Source: Chlorocebus sabaeus (lineage: Eukaryota > Chordata > Mammalia > Primates > Cercopithecidae). From it: a stretch of 64,000 nt of DNA. Of this stretch, positions 54,951 to 64,000 are shown in pieces. Below the pieces are notes generated by a model. It made no database searches. It had not been told where the DNA came from and saw only the letters and a program-made list of their open reading frames with translations. Position numbers and translations under genes: made by a program. The stretch covers positions 64,909,435 to 64,973,434 of the forward strand of contig NC_132904.1 of NCBI RefSeq assembly GCF_047675955.1. The letters run 5' to 3'. The number at the start of each line of letters is the position of its first letter. Position 1 is the stretch's first letter.

Positions 54951-56165
54951 TACCACTGTTTTAGTTTTATAGGAGCAGTGTTCAAACAGTGCCTTATGAA
55001 AAGAAAGTTACAACTCCCTGAGTGGAATGTAAACATCACCAAGCAGTTTCTCCGAAAGCTTCTCTCCAGTTTTTATCTGATGATATTTACTTTTTCACCA
55101 TAGACCCAAATGTGATCCCGAACATCTCTTCGCAGATCCATCCATGATGGAGTTTCCAAGCTGTGTAATGTAAAGGAAGCTTTATATATGTGAGATGAAT
55201 AAACATAGGAAAAAAGCAGACTCTCAGAAAACTTCTTTCCAGTTTTTTTCTGAAGATATTTGTCTTTTCACCACAGTCCAGAATGTTCTCCTGAATGTCC
55301 CTTCACGGATCCATCCATGACAGAGTTTGCAAGCTGTGTAATGTAAAGAAAGCTTTATCTATGTGAGATGAATAAACATAACACAGAGCAGTTTCATAGA
55401 AAGCTTCTTTCCAGTTTTTGTCTGAGGCTCTTTCTCTTTTCACCATAGGTGTCAATGTGCTCTCAGACATGCCTTGGTACTTTGTTCTCCAAATGGGTTT
55501 CCCCAATGCTGTATGAGAAGAGACGTACAATACTGTGAGTAAAATGCACATGTCACAAAGCAGTTCCTCGGAAAGCTTCTCTCCAGTTTCTATCTGAACA
55601 TATTTCTTTCTCACCGTAAGACTCAAAGAGCTTCTGAATATCCCTTCACACGCTAAATATAAACAGTGCTAGAAAACTCTTCAATGAAAAGGGAAGCTTA
55701 ACTGAGCGAGAGGAATTCACACGATACATAGCAGTTTCACAGAAACCTTCCTTCTGGTTTTCATCTGAGGATATTTCTTTCTCCATATTCCAAAGAACGA
55801 TCCCAAATGTCCTTGCTGAGATACCTCGGAAACAGTGATTTCAAACTGCTCAATCCAAGGAATGATTTAACTTTATGAGATGAATACGCACATCACAAAG
55901 CAGTTGCTCAGAAAGCTTCTCTCCAGTTTTCAATGGAAGACATTTCCTTGCTCACCACAGGCCTCCGGAACCACTTAATATCCCTTCGTAGATTCCTAAA
56001 AAACAGAGTTTCCAAACTGGACAACGTAGAGTAAGCTTTAGCTCTGTGAAATGAAAGCACATATCACAGAGCAGTTTCTTGGAACACTTCTTTCTGGGTT
56101 TTATTTGAGGATGTTTCACTTTTCACCATAGTCTTCAAAGCTTTCAAAATTATCATTTTTTTTGA

Positions 56166-58078
56166 ACCATCTGCTCTCTGATATGTGCATTCACTTCACA
56201 GAGTTAAAGCTTACTCTACATTGCCCAGTTTGGAAACTCTGTCTTTGAAGAATATGCGAAGTTATATTAAGTGGCGCCTGGAGGCCTGTGTTGAGCAAGG
56301 AAATGTCTTCCATTGAAAACTGGAGAGAAGCTTTCTGAGCAACTGCTTTGTGACGTGTGTATTCATCTCCTAGAGTGAAATCATCCTTTGGATGAAGAAG
56401 TTTGAAATCACTGTTTCTGTGGAATCTGAGGAAGAACATATGGGAATGCTCTTTAGAATATGGAGAAAGAAATATCCTCAGATAAAAACTAGAAGGAAGC
56501 TTTCTGTGAAACTGCTATGTGTCATGTGAATTCCTCTCACTCAGTTAAGTTTCTCAGATAGTAACTGGAGAGAGGCTTTTCGAGGAACTGTTTGTTGACC
56601 TGTGCATTTCACTGCCAGTGTTATACCTCTCTTCTCATAAAGGATTGGAGAATCCCTTTTGGAGAAGAAGCTATCAGGGGACATTCAGGAGTACATGGAC
56701 AGCTATGCTGAAAAAGGAAATATCTTCACACAAAAGCTGGAAGGAAGATTTCTGTGAATCTGCTTTTTGCTAAGTTTATTCATCTCACATAGATAAAGCT
56801 TTTTTTACATTACACAGCTTGCAAATTCCCTCATGGATGGATCTGTGAAGGAATATTCAGGATCACATTTGGGCCTATGATGAAAGAGGAAATATCATCA
56901 GATAGAAACTGGAGAGAAGCTTTTTGAGAAACTGCTTGTTGATGTGTCAATTCCACTCAGGGAGTTATACCTTTCTTGTCATAAGGCACTGTTTGAACAC
57001 TGTTCCTGTAAAACTAAAAAAGTGATTTTCGGAGCACATGGAAGACTATGGAGAAAGTGTAATATCCTCAGATAACCCCGGAAAGAAGTGTTCCAGGAAA
57101 CTGCTCCCTGATATTTGCATTCATTTCACAGAGTTAAAGCTTACTCTACGTTGCCCAGTTTGGAAACTCTGTCTTTGAGGAATCTGTGAAGGGATATTAA
57201 GTGGCACCGGGAGTCCGGTCGTGAGCAAGGAAATGTCTTCCGATGAAAACTGCAGAGAAGCTTTCTGAGCAACTGCTTTGTGATGTGTGTATTCATCTCA
57301 TTGCATTAAACCATTCTTTGGATTGAGCATTTTGAAATCACTGTTTCTGTGGAATCTGAGGAAGGACATTTGGGAACGGTCTTTAGGATATGGAGAAAGT
57401 AATATCCTCCGATAAAAACCAGAAGGAAGCTTTCTGTGAAACTGCTACATTTTGTGTGAATTCCTCGTACTCAATTAAGCTTCCCTTTTCACTGAACAGT
57501 TTTCTAACACTGTCTATGTTTAGAGTGTGAAGGGATATTATGGAGGGCTTTGAGGTTTACAGAGAAACAGGAAATATGTTCAGAAAGAAACTGGAGAGAA
57601 GCTTTCCGAGGAACTGCTTTGTGACGTGTGCATTGCTCTCACAGTGTTTTACCACTCTTCTCATAGAGCATCAGGGAAACACTCTTGGAGAAAAAGGTAC
57701 CAAGGGATATCTGGGAGCATATTGATGCTTATGATACAAAGAGAAATAGCCTCAGACAAAAACTGGAAAGAAGCTTTCTGTGAAACTGCTCTGTGTTATG
57801 TGTACTCATCTGAAATAGATAAAGCTTTCTTTATGTTACACAGCTTGAAAACTCTGTCATGGATGTATCTGTGAAAGGATATTTGGGATCACATTTGGAC
57901 TTATGGTGAAAAAGGAAGTATTGTCAGATAAAAATTGAAAAGAAGCTTTCTGTGAATCCGCTTTTTATTATGTTTATTCATCACACATAGATAAAGCTCT
58001 CTTTACATTACGCAGCTTGGAAACTCCGTCATGGTCGGATCTGTGAAGGGATATTCAGAATCACATTGAAACTTCTTC
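56166..58078 (+). repeat. Inverted alpha-satellite segment, layer III, plus orientation
   Basis: About 1.9 kb of layer III monomers in plus orientation between minus-oriented neighbours. The left switch is in 'tatcattttttttgaaccatctgctctctg', the right switch in 'aaacttcttcaaacgtcaaaatctgttcc'. It contains reverse complements of Y (about 56635) and X (about 57660), 1025 bp apart. Flipping it back does not restore continuous monomers at either end, so sequence was lost or the piece came from elsewhere in the layer. A further deletion joint lies near 56550 ('cagttaagttt' to 'ctcagatagtaactgg'). Confidence 0.88.
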
Positions 58079-61000
58079 AAACGTCAAAATCTGTTCCTCA
58101 GAAAGCTTCTCTCCAGTTTCTATCTGGACATACTTCCTTTTTCACTGAAAGCTTCAAAGTGCTCCTGAATATCCCTTCGCAGGCTAAACATAAACAGTGT
58201 TAGAAAACTGCTCAATGTAAAGAGAAGCTTAAATGAGTGAGAGGAATTCAAGTGACACATAGCAGTTTCACAGAAAGCTTCCTTCTGGTTTTTATCTGAG
58301 GATATTTCTTTTTCACCATATTCAAAAGAGTGTCCCCAAATGTCCTTTCTCAGATTCCACAGAAACAGTGATTTCAAACTGCTCAATCCAAAGAATGATT
58401 TAACACTTTGAGATGAATACACACATCACAAAGCAGAAAGTTTCTCTCCAGTTGTCAATGGAAGACATTTCCTTGCTCATCACAGGCCTCCGGGTGCACT
58501 TAATATCCCTTCGCAGTTTCCTCAAAGACAGAGTTTCCAAACTGGGCAACATAAAGTAAGCTTTAACTCTGTGCAATGAATGCACATATCAGAGAGCAGT
58601 TTCTTGGAACACTTCTTTCTGAGTTTTATTTGAGGATATTTCACTTTTCGCCATAGTCTTCAATGCACTCTGAAATATCAGTTTTTCGGTTTTACAGGAA
58701 CAGTGTCCAAACACTGCCTTATGAGAAAAGAGGTATAACTCCCTGAGTGGAATGCACACATCACAAAGCAGTTTCTCAGAAAGCTTCTCTCCGGTTTTTG
58801 TTTGAAGATATTTTGATTTTCCCCATAGTTCTGAATGTGCTCCCGAAGGTTCCTTTGTCGATCAGTCCATGACAGTGTTTCCAAGCTGCGTAAGGTAAAG
58901 AAAGCTTTTTTATGAGAGATGAATAAACATTGCAAAAAGCAGATCCACAGAAATCTTCTTTCCAGTTTTTATCTTAAGATATTTTTTCTTTCACCATAGT
59001 TCTGAATGTGCTCCTGAATGTCCCTTTGTAAATCTGTCCATGACAGAGTTTCCAAACAGCATAATGTAAAGAAAGCTTTGGTATGTGAGGTGAATACACA
59101 CAGCACAGAACAGTTTCACAGAAAGCTTCTTTCCAGTTTTTTTCTGAGGCTATTTCTCCTTTCTCCATATGCATCAATATGCTACCAAATATGCCTTGGT
59201 ACCTTTTTCTCCAAAAGGGTTTCCCCAATGCTGTATGAGAAGAGAAGTATAACACTTTGAGTGGAATGCACATGAAACAAAGCAGTTCCTCGGAAAGCTT
59301 CTCTCCAGTTTCGGTCTGAACATATTTCCTTTTTCACCGTAAGCCTCAAAGCAGTCCCGAATATCCCTTCACACGCTAAACATAAACAGGGTCAGAAAAC
59401 TGCTCAATGAAAAGAGAGGTGAATCTGAGCGAGAGGAATTAAAAAGACACAGAGAAGTTTCACAGAAAGCTTCCTTCTGGATTTTACCTGAGGACATTTC
59501 TTTCTCCGTATTCTAAGGAGTCTTCCCAAATGTCCTTCCTCAGATTGCACAAAAAGAGTGATTTCAAACTGCTCAATCCAAACAATAGTTTAACTCTATG
59601 AGATCAATATACACATCACAAAGCAGTTTCTCAGAAAGCTTCTCTCCAGTTTTCATCGGAAGACGTTTCCTTGCTCACCACAAGCCTCTTGGCACCACTT
59701 AATATCCCTTCACAGATTCCTCAAAGACAGAGTTTCCAAACTGGGCAATGAAGAGTAAGCTTTAACTCTGTGAAATGAATGCACATACCAGAGAGCAGTT
59801 TATTGGAATGCTTCCTTCTGGGTTTTATTTGAGGCTATTTCACTTTTGGCCATAGTCTTCAATGTGCTCTGAAATACTATGTTTTCAGTTTTACAGGAAC
59901 CGTGTTCAAACACTGCTTTATGAGAAAAGAGATAAAAGTCCCTAAGTCAAATGCACACATCACAAAGCAGTTTCTCAGAATGCTTCTATCCAGTTTTTAT
60001 CTGAATATACTACCTTTTTCACCATAGGCCTGAATGTGCTCCCGAATGTCCTTTCACGAGTCTGTCCATGATGGAGTTTCAAAACTGTGTAATTGAAAGA
60101 AAGTTTTATCTATATGAGATGAACAAACGTATCTATCACAAAGCAGTTTCACAGAAAGCTTCCTTCCAGTTTTTGGCTGAGGATATTTCCTTTTTCACCA
60201 TAGCCATTCATATACTCCTGAATGTCCCCTGGTAGGTTTTTCTCCAAAAGGGATTCCCCAATCCTCTATGAGAAGAAAGGTATAATTCTGTGACTGGAAT
60301 GCACACGTCACAAAGCTGTTCTTAGGAAAGCTTCTTGCCAGTTTCTATCTGAAAATATTTCCTTTTACACCATAAGCCTCAAAGTGCTCCCGAATATACC
60401 ATCACAGACTTAAAAAAACAGTGTTAGAACACTGCTCAATGAAAAGGGAAGCTTAACTGTGCGAAACGAATTCATGCAACATAGTGTAGTTTCACAGAAA
60501 GCTTCCTTCTGATTTCTATCTGAGGTTATTTCTTTTTCAGGATATTCAAAACAGTGTTCCCAAATGTCCTTTCTCAGATTCCACAGAAATAGTGAATTCA
60601 AACTGCTCAATCCAAAGAATGATTTAACTCTATGAGATGAATACAAACATAACAAAAGAGTTTCTCAGAAAGCTTCTCTCCAATTTTCGATGGAAGATAT
60701 TTCCTTGCTCGCCACAGGTCTCCAGTTGCCACTTAATATCCCTTCACAGAATCCTCCAAGACAGACTTTCCAAACTGGGAAATATAGAGTAAGCTTTAAC
60801 TCTGTGCAATGAACGGACATGTCAGAGAGCAGATTCTTGGAATGCTTCTTTCTGGATTTTATTAGATGACATTTCACTTTTCTCTGTAGTCTTCAATGTG
60901 CTCCGAATATTACTTTTTTAGTTTTACAGGAACAGTGTTCAAAAATGCCTTATGAGAAGAAAAGTATAACTCCCGGAGTGAAATGCACACATCACAAAGT

Positions 61001-62225
61001 AGTTTCTCAGAAACCTTTTCTCCACTTTTTATCTGATGGTATTTCCTTTTTCACCAAAGGCCCAAATGTGATCTTGAATATCCCTTCGCAGATCCATCCA
61101 TGACGGAGTTTCCTAGCTGTGTAATGTAAAGAAAGTTTTATCTATGTGAGATGAATAAACATAGCAAAAAGCAGATTCCCAGAAAACTTCTTTCCAGTTT
61201 TTATCTGAAGCTATTCCCTTTTTCACCATAGTCCTGAATGTGCTCCCGAATGTCTCGTTGGGGACCCTTCCATGACAGAGTTTCCAAGCTGCGGTAATGT
61301 AAAGGAAGCTTTATATATGTGAGATGAATACACAAATCACAGAGCAGTTTCATAGAGAGATTCTTTCCAGTTTTAGTCTGAGGCTATTTCCGATTTCACC
61401 ATAGGGGTCAACATGCTCCCAAATATCACTTGCTACCTTCTTATCCAAAAGGGTTTCCCCTATGCTGTATGACAAGAGAGGTATAACACTGTGAGTGGAA
61501 TGCACATGTCACAAAGCAGTTCCTCGGAAAGCTTCTCTCCAGTTTTGGTCTGAACACATTTCTTTTTCACTGTAAGCCTGAAAGCACTCCCAAATATCCC
61601 TTCACATGCTAAACATAAACAGGGTTAGAAAACTGCTCAATGAAAAGAGAGGCTTAACTGAACAAGAGGAATTAAGACGACACAGAGCAATTCCACATAA
61701 TGCTTCCTTCTGGATTTTACCTGAGGATATTTCTTTCTATATATTCTAAAGAGCGTTCCCAAATGTCCTTCCTCAGATTCCATAAAAACAGTGATTTCAA
61801 ACTGCTCAATCCAAAGAATGGTTTAACTCTATGAGTTGAATACACACATCACAAAGCAGTTTCTCAGAAAGCTTCTCTCCAGTTTTCATTGGAAGACGCT
61901 TCCTAGCTCATCACAAGCCTCTGGGCACCACTTAATATCCCTTCACAGATTCCTCAAAGACAGACTTTCCAAACTAAGCAAAGTAGAGTAAGCTTTAACT
62001 CTGTGAATGAATGCACATATCAGAAAGCAGTTTCCTGGAACCTTTCTTTCTTGGTTTTATTTGAGGATATTTCACTTTTCATCATAGTTTTTAATGCGCT
62101 AAGAAATATCACGTTTTTGGTTTTACAGGTACAGTGTTCAAACACTGCCTTATGAGAAAAGAGGTAAAACTCCATGAGTGGAATGTACACATCACAAAGC
62201 AGTTTCTCAGAAAGCTTCTCTCCAC
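58079..62225 (-). repeat. Alpha-satellite block 7, layer III, minus orientation
   Basis: Layer III continues in minus orientation with X markers at about 59234 and 61463 and Y at about 60263, matching the 13-mer pattern (X to X 2229 bp). A small 8-bp loss is visible near 58435, where 'cacaaagcag' runs into 'aaagtttctctcc'. The satellite ends at 'aaagcttctctccac', interrupted by the L1 poly-T tract. No gene is visible. Confidence 0.94.
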
Positions 62226-64000
62226 TTTTTTTTCTTTTCTTTTCCTTTTTTTTTTTTTTTTAATTGTTATACTTTAAGTTCTAGGGTACATGTGCATATC
62301 ATGCAGGTTTTAACATATGTATACTTGTGCCATGTTGGCATGCTGCACCCATCAACTCGTCAGCACTCATCAACTCTTCTTTTACATCAGGTATAATTCT
62401 CAATGCAATCTCTCCTCCCTCCCGCCTCCCCTTGATAGGCCCCAGTGTATGATGTTCCCCTTCCTAAGTCCAAGTGATCTCATTGTTCAGTTCCCACCTA
62501 TGAGTGAGAACGTGAGGTGTTTGGTTTTCTGTTCTTGCGATAGTTTGCTGAGAATGATGGTTTCCAGCTGCATCCATGTCCCTACAAAGGACACAAACTC
62601 ATCCTTTTTTATGGCTGCATAGTATTCCATGGTGTATATGTGCCACATTTTCTTAATCCAGTCTGTCACTGATGGACATTTGGGTTGATTCCACGTCTTT
62701 GCTATTGTGAATAGTGCCGCAATAAACATACGTGTGCATATGTCTTTATAGCAGCAAGATTTATAATCCTTTGGGTATATACCCAGTAATGGGAGAGCTG
62801 GGTCATATGGTACTTCTAGTTCTAGATCCTTAAGGAATCACCATACTATTTTCCATAATGGTTGAACTAGTTTACAATCACACCAACAGTGTAAAAGTGT
62901 TCCTATTTCTCCACATCTTCTCCAGCACCAGTTGTTTCCTGACTTTTTAATAATTGCCATTTTAACTTGTGTGAGGTGGTATCTCATTGTGGCTTTGATT
63001 TGCATTTCTCTGATGCAGTGATGATGAGCATTTTTTCATGTCTCTGTTGGCTGTATGAATGTCTTCTTTTCAGAACTGTCTGTTCATATACTTTGCCTAC
63101 TTTTGGATGGGGTTATTTGTTTTTTTCTTGTAAATTTGTTTGAGTTCTTTGTAGATTCTGGATATTAGCCCTTTGTCAGATGAGTAGATTGCAAAAATTT
63201 TCTCCCATTCTGTAGGTTGCCTGTTCACTCTAATGGTAGTTTCTTTTGCTGTGTAGAAGCTCTTTAGTTTAATTAGATCCCATTTGTCAATTTTGGCTTT
63301 TGTTGCCGTTGCTTTTGGTCGTTTAGACATGAAGTCCTTGCTCATGCCTATGTCCTGAATGGTACTACATAGGTTTTCTTCTAGGGTTTTTATGATATTA
63401 GGCGAAACATTTAAGTCTCTAATCCATCTTGAATTAATTTTCGTATAGGAGTAAGGAAAGGAACCAGTTTCAGCTTTCTACTTATGGCTAGCCAATTTTC
63501 CCAGCACCATTTATTAAATAGGGAATCTTTTCCCCATTTCTTGTTTTTCTCAGGTTTATCAAAGATCAGATGGCTGTAGATGTGTGGTATTCTTTCTGAG
63601 GACTCTGTTCTGTTCCATTGGTCTGTATCTCTGTTTTGGTACCAGTACCATGCTGTTTTGGTTACTGTAGCCTTGTAGTATAGTTTGAAGTCAGGTAGCG
63701 TGATGCCTCCAGTTTTGTTCTTTTGACTTAGGATTGTCTTGGCAATGTGGGCTCTTTTTTGGTTCCATATGAACTTTAAAGCAGTTTTTTCCAATTCTGT
63801 GAAGAAAGTCATTGGTAGCTTGATGGGGATATCATTGAATCTATAAATTACCTCGGGCTGTATGGCCATTTTCACGATATTGATTCTTCCTATCCATGTG
63901 CATGGTATGTTCTTCCATTTGTTTGTGTCCTCTTTTATTTCACTGAGCAGTGGTTTGTAGTTCTCCTTGAAGGGGTCCTTTACATCCCTCGTAAGGTGGA
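62226..64000 (-). mobile_element. LINE-1 3' part, antisense, continues past window edge
   Basis: A T-rich tract (62226-62261, the poly-A tail of an antisense L1) is followed by 'aattgttatactttaagttctagggtacatg', the reverse complement of the L1PA-type 3' UTR end, and then by ORF2 sequence read on the minus strand. The 3' UTR spans about 62262-62486 and contains the usual sequence complementary to 'gtgcagcatgccaacatggcac'. ORF2 runs from 62487 to the window edge with stops and frameshifts. The 5' end and the second target-site copy are outside the window, so full length cannot be judged. The element interrupts layer III alpha satellite, so it is younger than that layer. Confidence 0.97.
62487..64000 (-). 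pseudogene. L1 ORF2 (endonuclease/reverse transcriptase) C-terminal part, broken
   Basis: Three minus-strand pieces match the C-terminal region of L1 ORF2p. From the window edge down to 63411 the frame is open ('[11 protein letters not shown]', 'FIWNQKRA', '[14 protein letters not shown]', '[13 protein letters not shown]'). A one-base loss near 63440, in the segment after 'FLTP', shifts the frame and creates a stop at 63411. The next piece (63345-63097, '[13 protein letters not shown]', '[13 protein letters not shown]', '[10 protein letters not shown]') ends at a TAG in place of the usual tryptophan codon. The last piece (62729-62487, 'AKTWNQPKCP', 'MWHIYTMEYYAAIK', 'KLSQEQKTKH') ends at the normal ORF2 terminus 'LIGGN'. 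Another frameshift lies in 62730-63096, where the Cys-rich region falls. The enzyme domains proper lie upstream, beyond the window. Confidence 0.93.

Larger units (their letters stand above)
33881..56165 (-). repeat. Alpha-satellite block 5b, layer III, minus orientation
   Basis: Minus-oriented monomers of a third family. Typical strings are 'tccatgacggagtttccaag', 'tatgtgagatgaataaac', 'ttgctcaccacaggcctcc', 'ccacttaatatcccttc', 'ggttttacaggaacagtg' and 'attctaaagagcgttccc'. They form a diverged 13-monomer higher-order repeat of about 2.23 kb (separate entry). Deletion-type joints are visible near 34.79, 39.62, 49.48 and 54.94 kb. The block ends at a polarity switch near 56165. No gene, RNA gene or mobile element was seen in these 22 kb. 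Confidence 0.94.
34284..62225 (-). repeat. Layer III 13-monomer higher-order repeat, about 2.23 kb
   Basis: Two subtype marker monomers alternate. Y has 'gattccccaatcctctatgag'-type sequence, near 34285, 36595, 39907, 42135, 44709, 45740, 48310, 49992, 52219, 54441 and 60263. X has 'gctgtatgagaagagaggta'-type sequence, near 35225, 37111, 38144, 41105, 43344, 46088, 47112, 51195, 53421, 55512, 59234 and 61463. Regular copies give Y-to-Y spacings of 2228, 2227 and 2222 and X-to-X spacings of 2239, 2226 and 2229, that is 13 monomers split about 1200 + 1030 bp (7 + 6). Irregular copies differ by about whole monomers. The inverted part at 56.2-58.1 kb holds Y then X 1025 bp apart, as expected for the flipped order. 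Confidence 0.82.

Noticed and set aside
62317..62622. Plus-strand open frame of about 100 codons over the L1 3' end
   Set aside because: It is antisense to L1 ORF2 and the 3' UTR and has no independent support.

Overview
This window is primate pericentromeric DNA. About 97% of it is alpha-satellite: tandem monomers of roughly 171 bp, recognised by the recurring phrases 'ttctgagaaactgctttgtgat' style start (seen as its reverse complement in half the window), 'cacagagttacac', 'tttgctaacac', 'tggaatctgcaaagtgatattt' and 'ggaaatatcctcagataaaaac'. No cellular protein gene, tRNA, rRNA or CRISPR array was found. Interspersed elements are two Alu copies and the 3' part of a LINE-1 at the right edge. 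Both Alus carry variants I recall as typical of Old World monkey AluYR-type elements (for example 'gatccggccactgca'-like, 'ggcgaggtgg', 'ggcataaaccc' on the Alu sense strand), so the source is most likely a cercopithecid such as a macaque, baboon or vervet. This species call is inference.

Layout. The array changes polarity six times. Taking the usual alpha-satellite consensus orientation as '+', the blocks are: 1-5073 (-), 5084-15097 (+, full-length Alu at 11135-11440), 15098-15650 (-), 15651-30062 (+), about 30087-56165 (-, truncated Alu at 31543-31804), 56166-58078 (+), 58079-62225 (-). From about 62226 to the end lies an antisense L1 with decayed ORF2.

Cutting across the polarity blocks are three sequence layers. 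Layer I (1 to about 20.74 kb) is built from a 3- or 4-monomer unit with a marker monomer ('aagcttcattgggc'), and with local expansions of one monomer class. Layer II (about 20.74-33.88 kb) has a longer, irregular higher-order repeat (9, 12 and 9 monomers). Its monomer order is mirrored on both sides of the polarity switch at 30.06 kb. Layer III (about 33.88-62.2 kb) has a diverged 13-monomer higher-order repeat of about 2.23 kb made of a 6-mer half and a 7-mer half, with several copies shortened or lengthened by whole monomers.

The interest lies in the structure: long, ancient, multi-monomer higher-order repeats in a lineage whose active centromeres are usually described as simple dimers, plus inversion junctions with short inverted repeats or apparent templated insertions. 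Many short open frames exist only because 171 bp is exactly 57 codons; they are not genes. All similarity judgements were made by eye, so identities are approximate.
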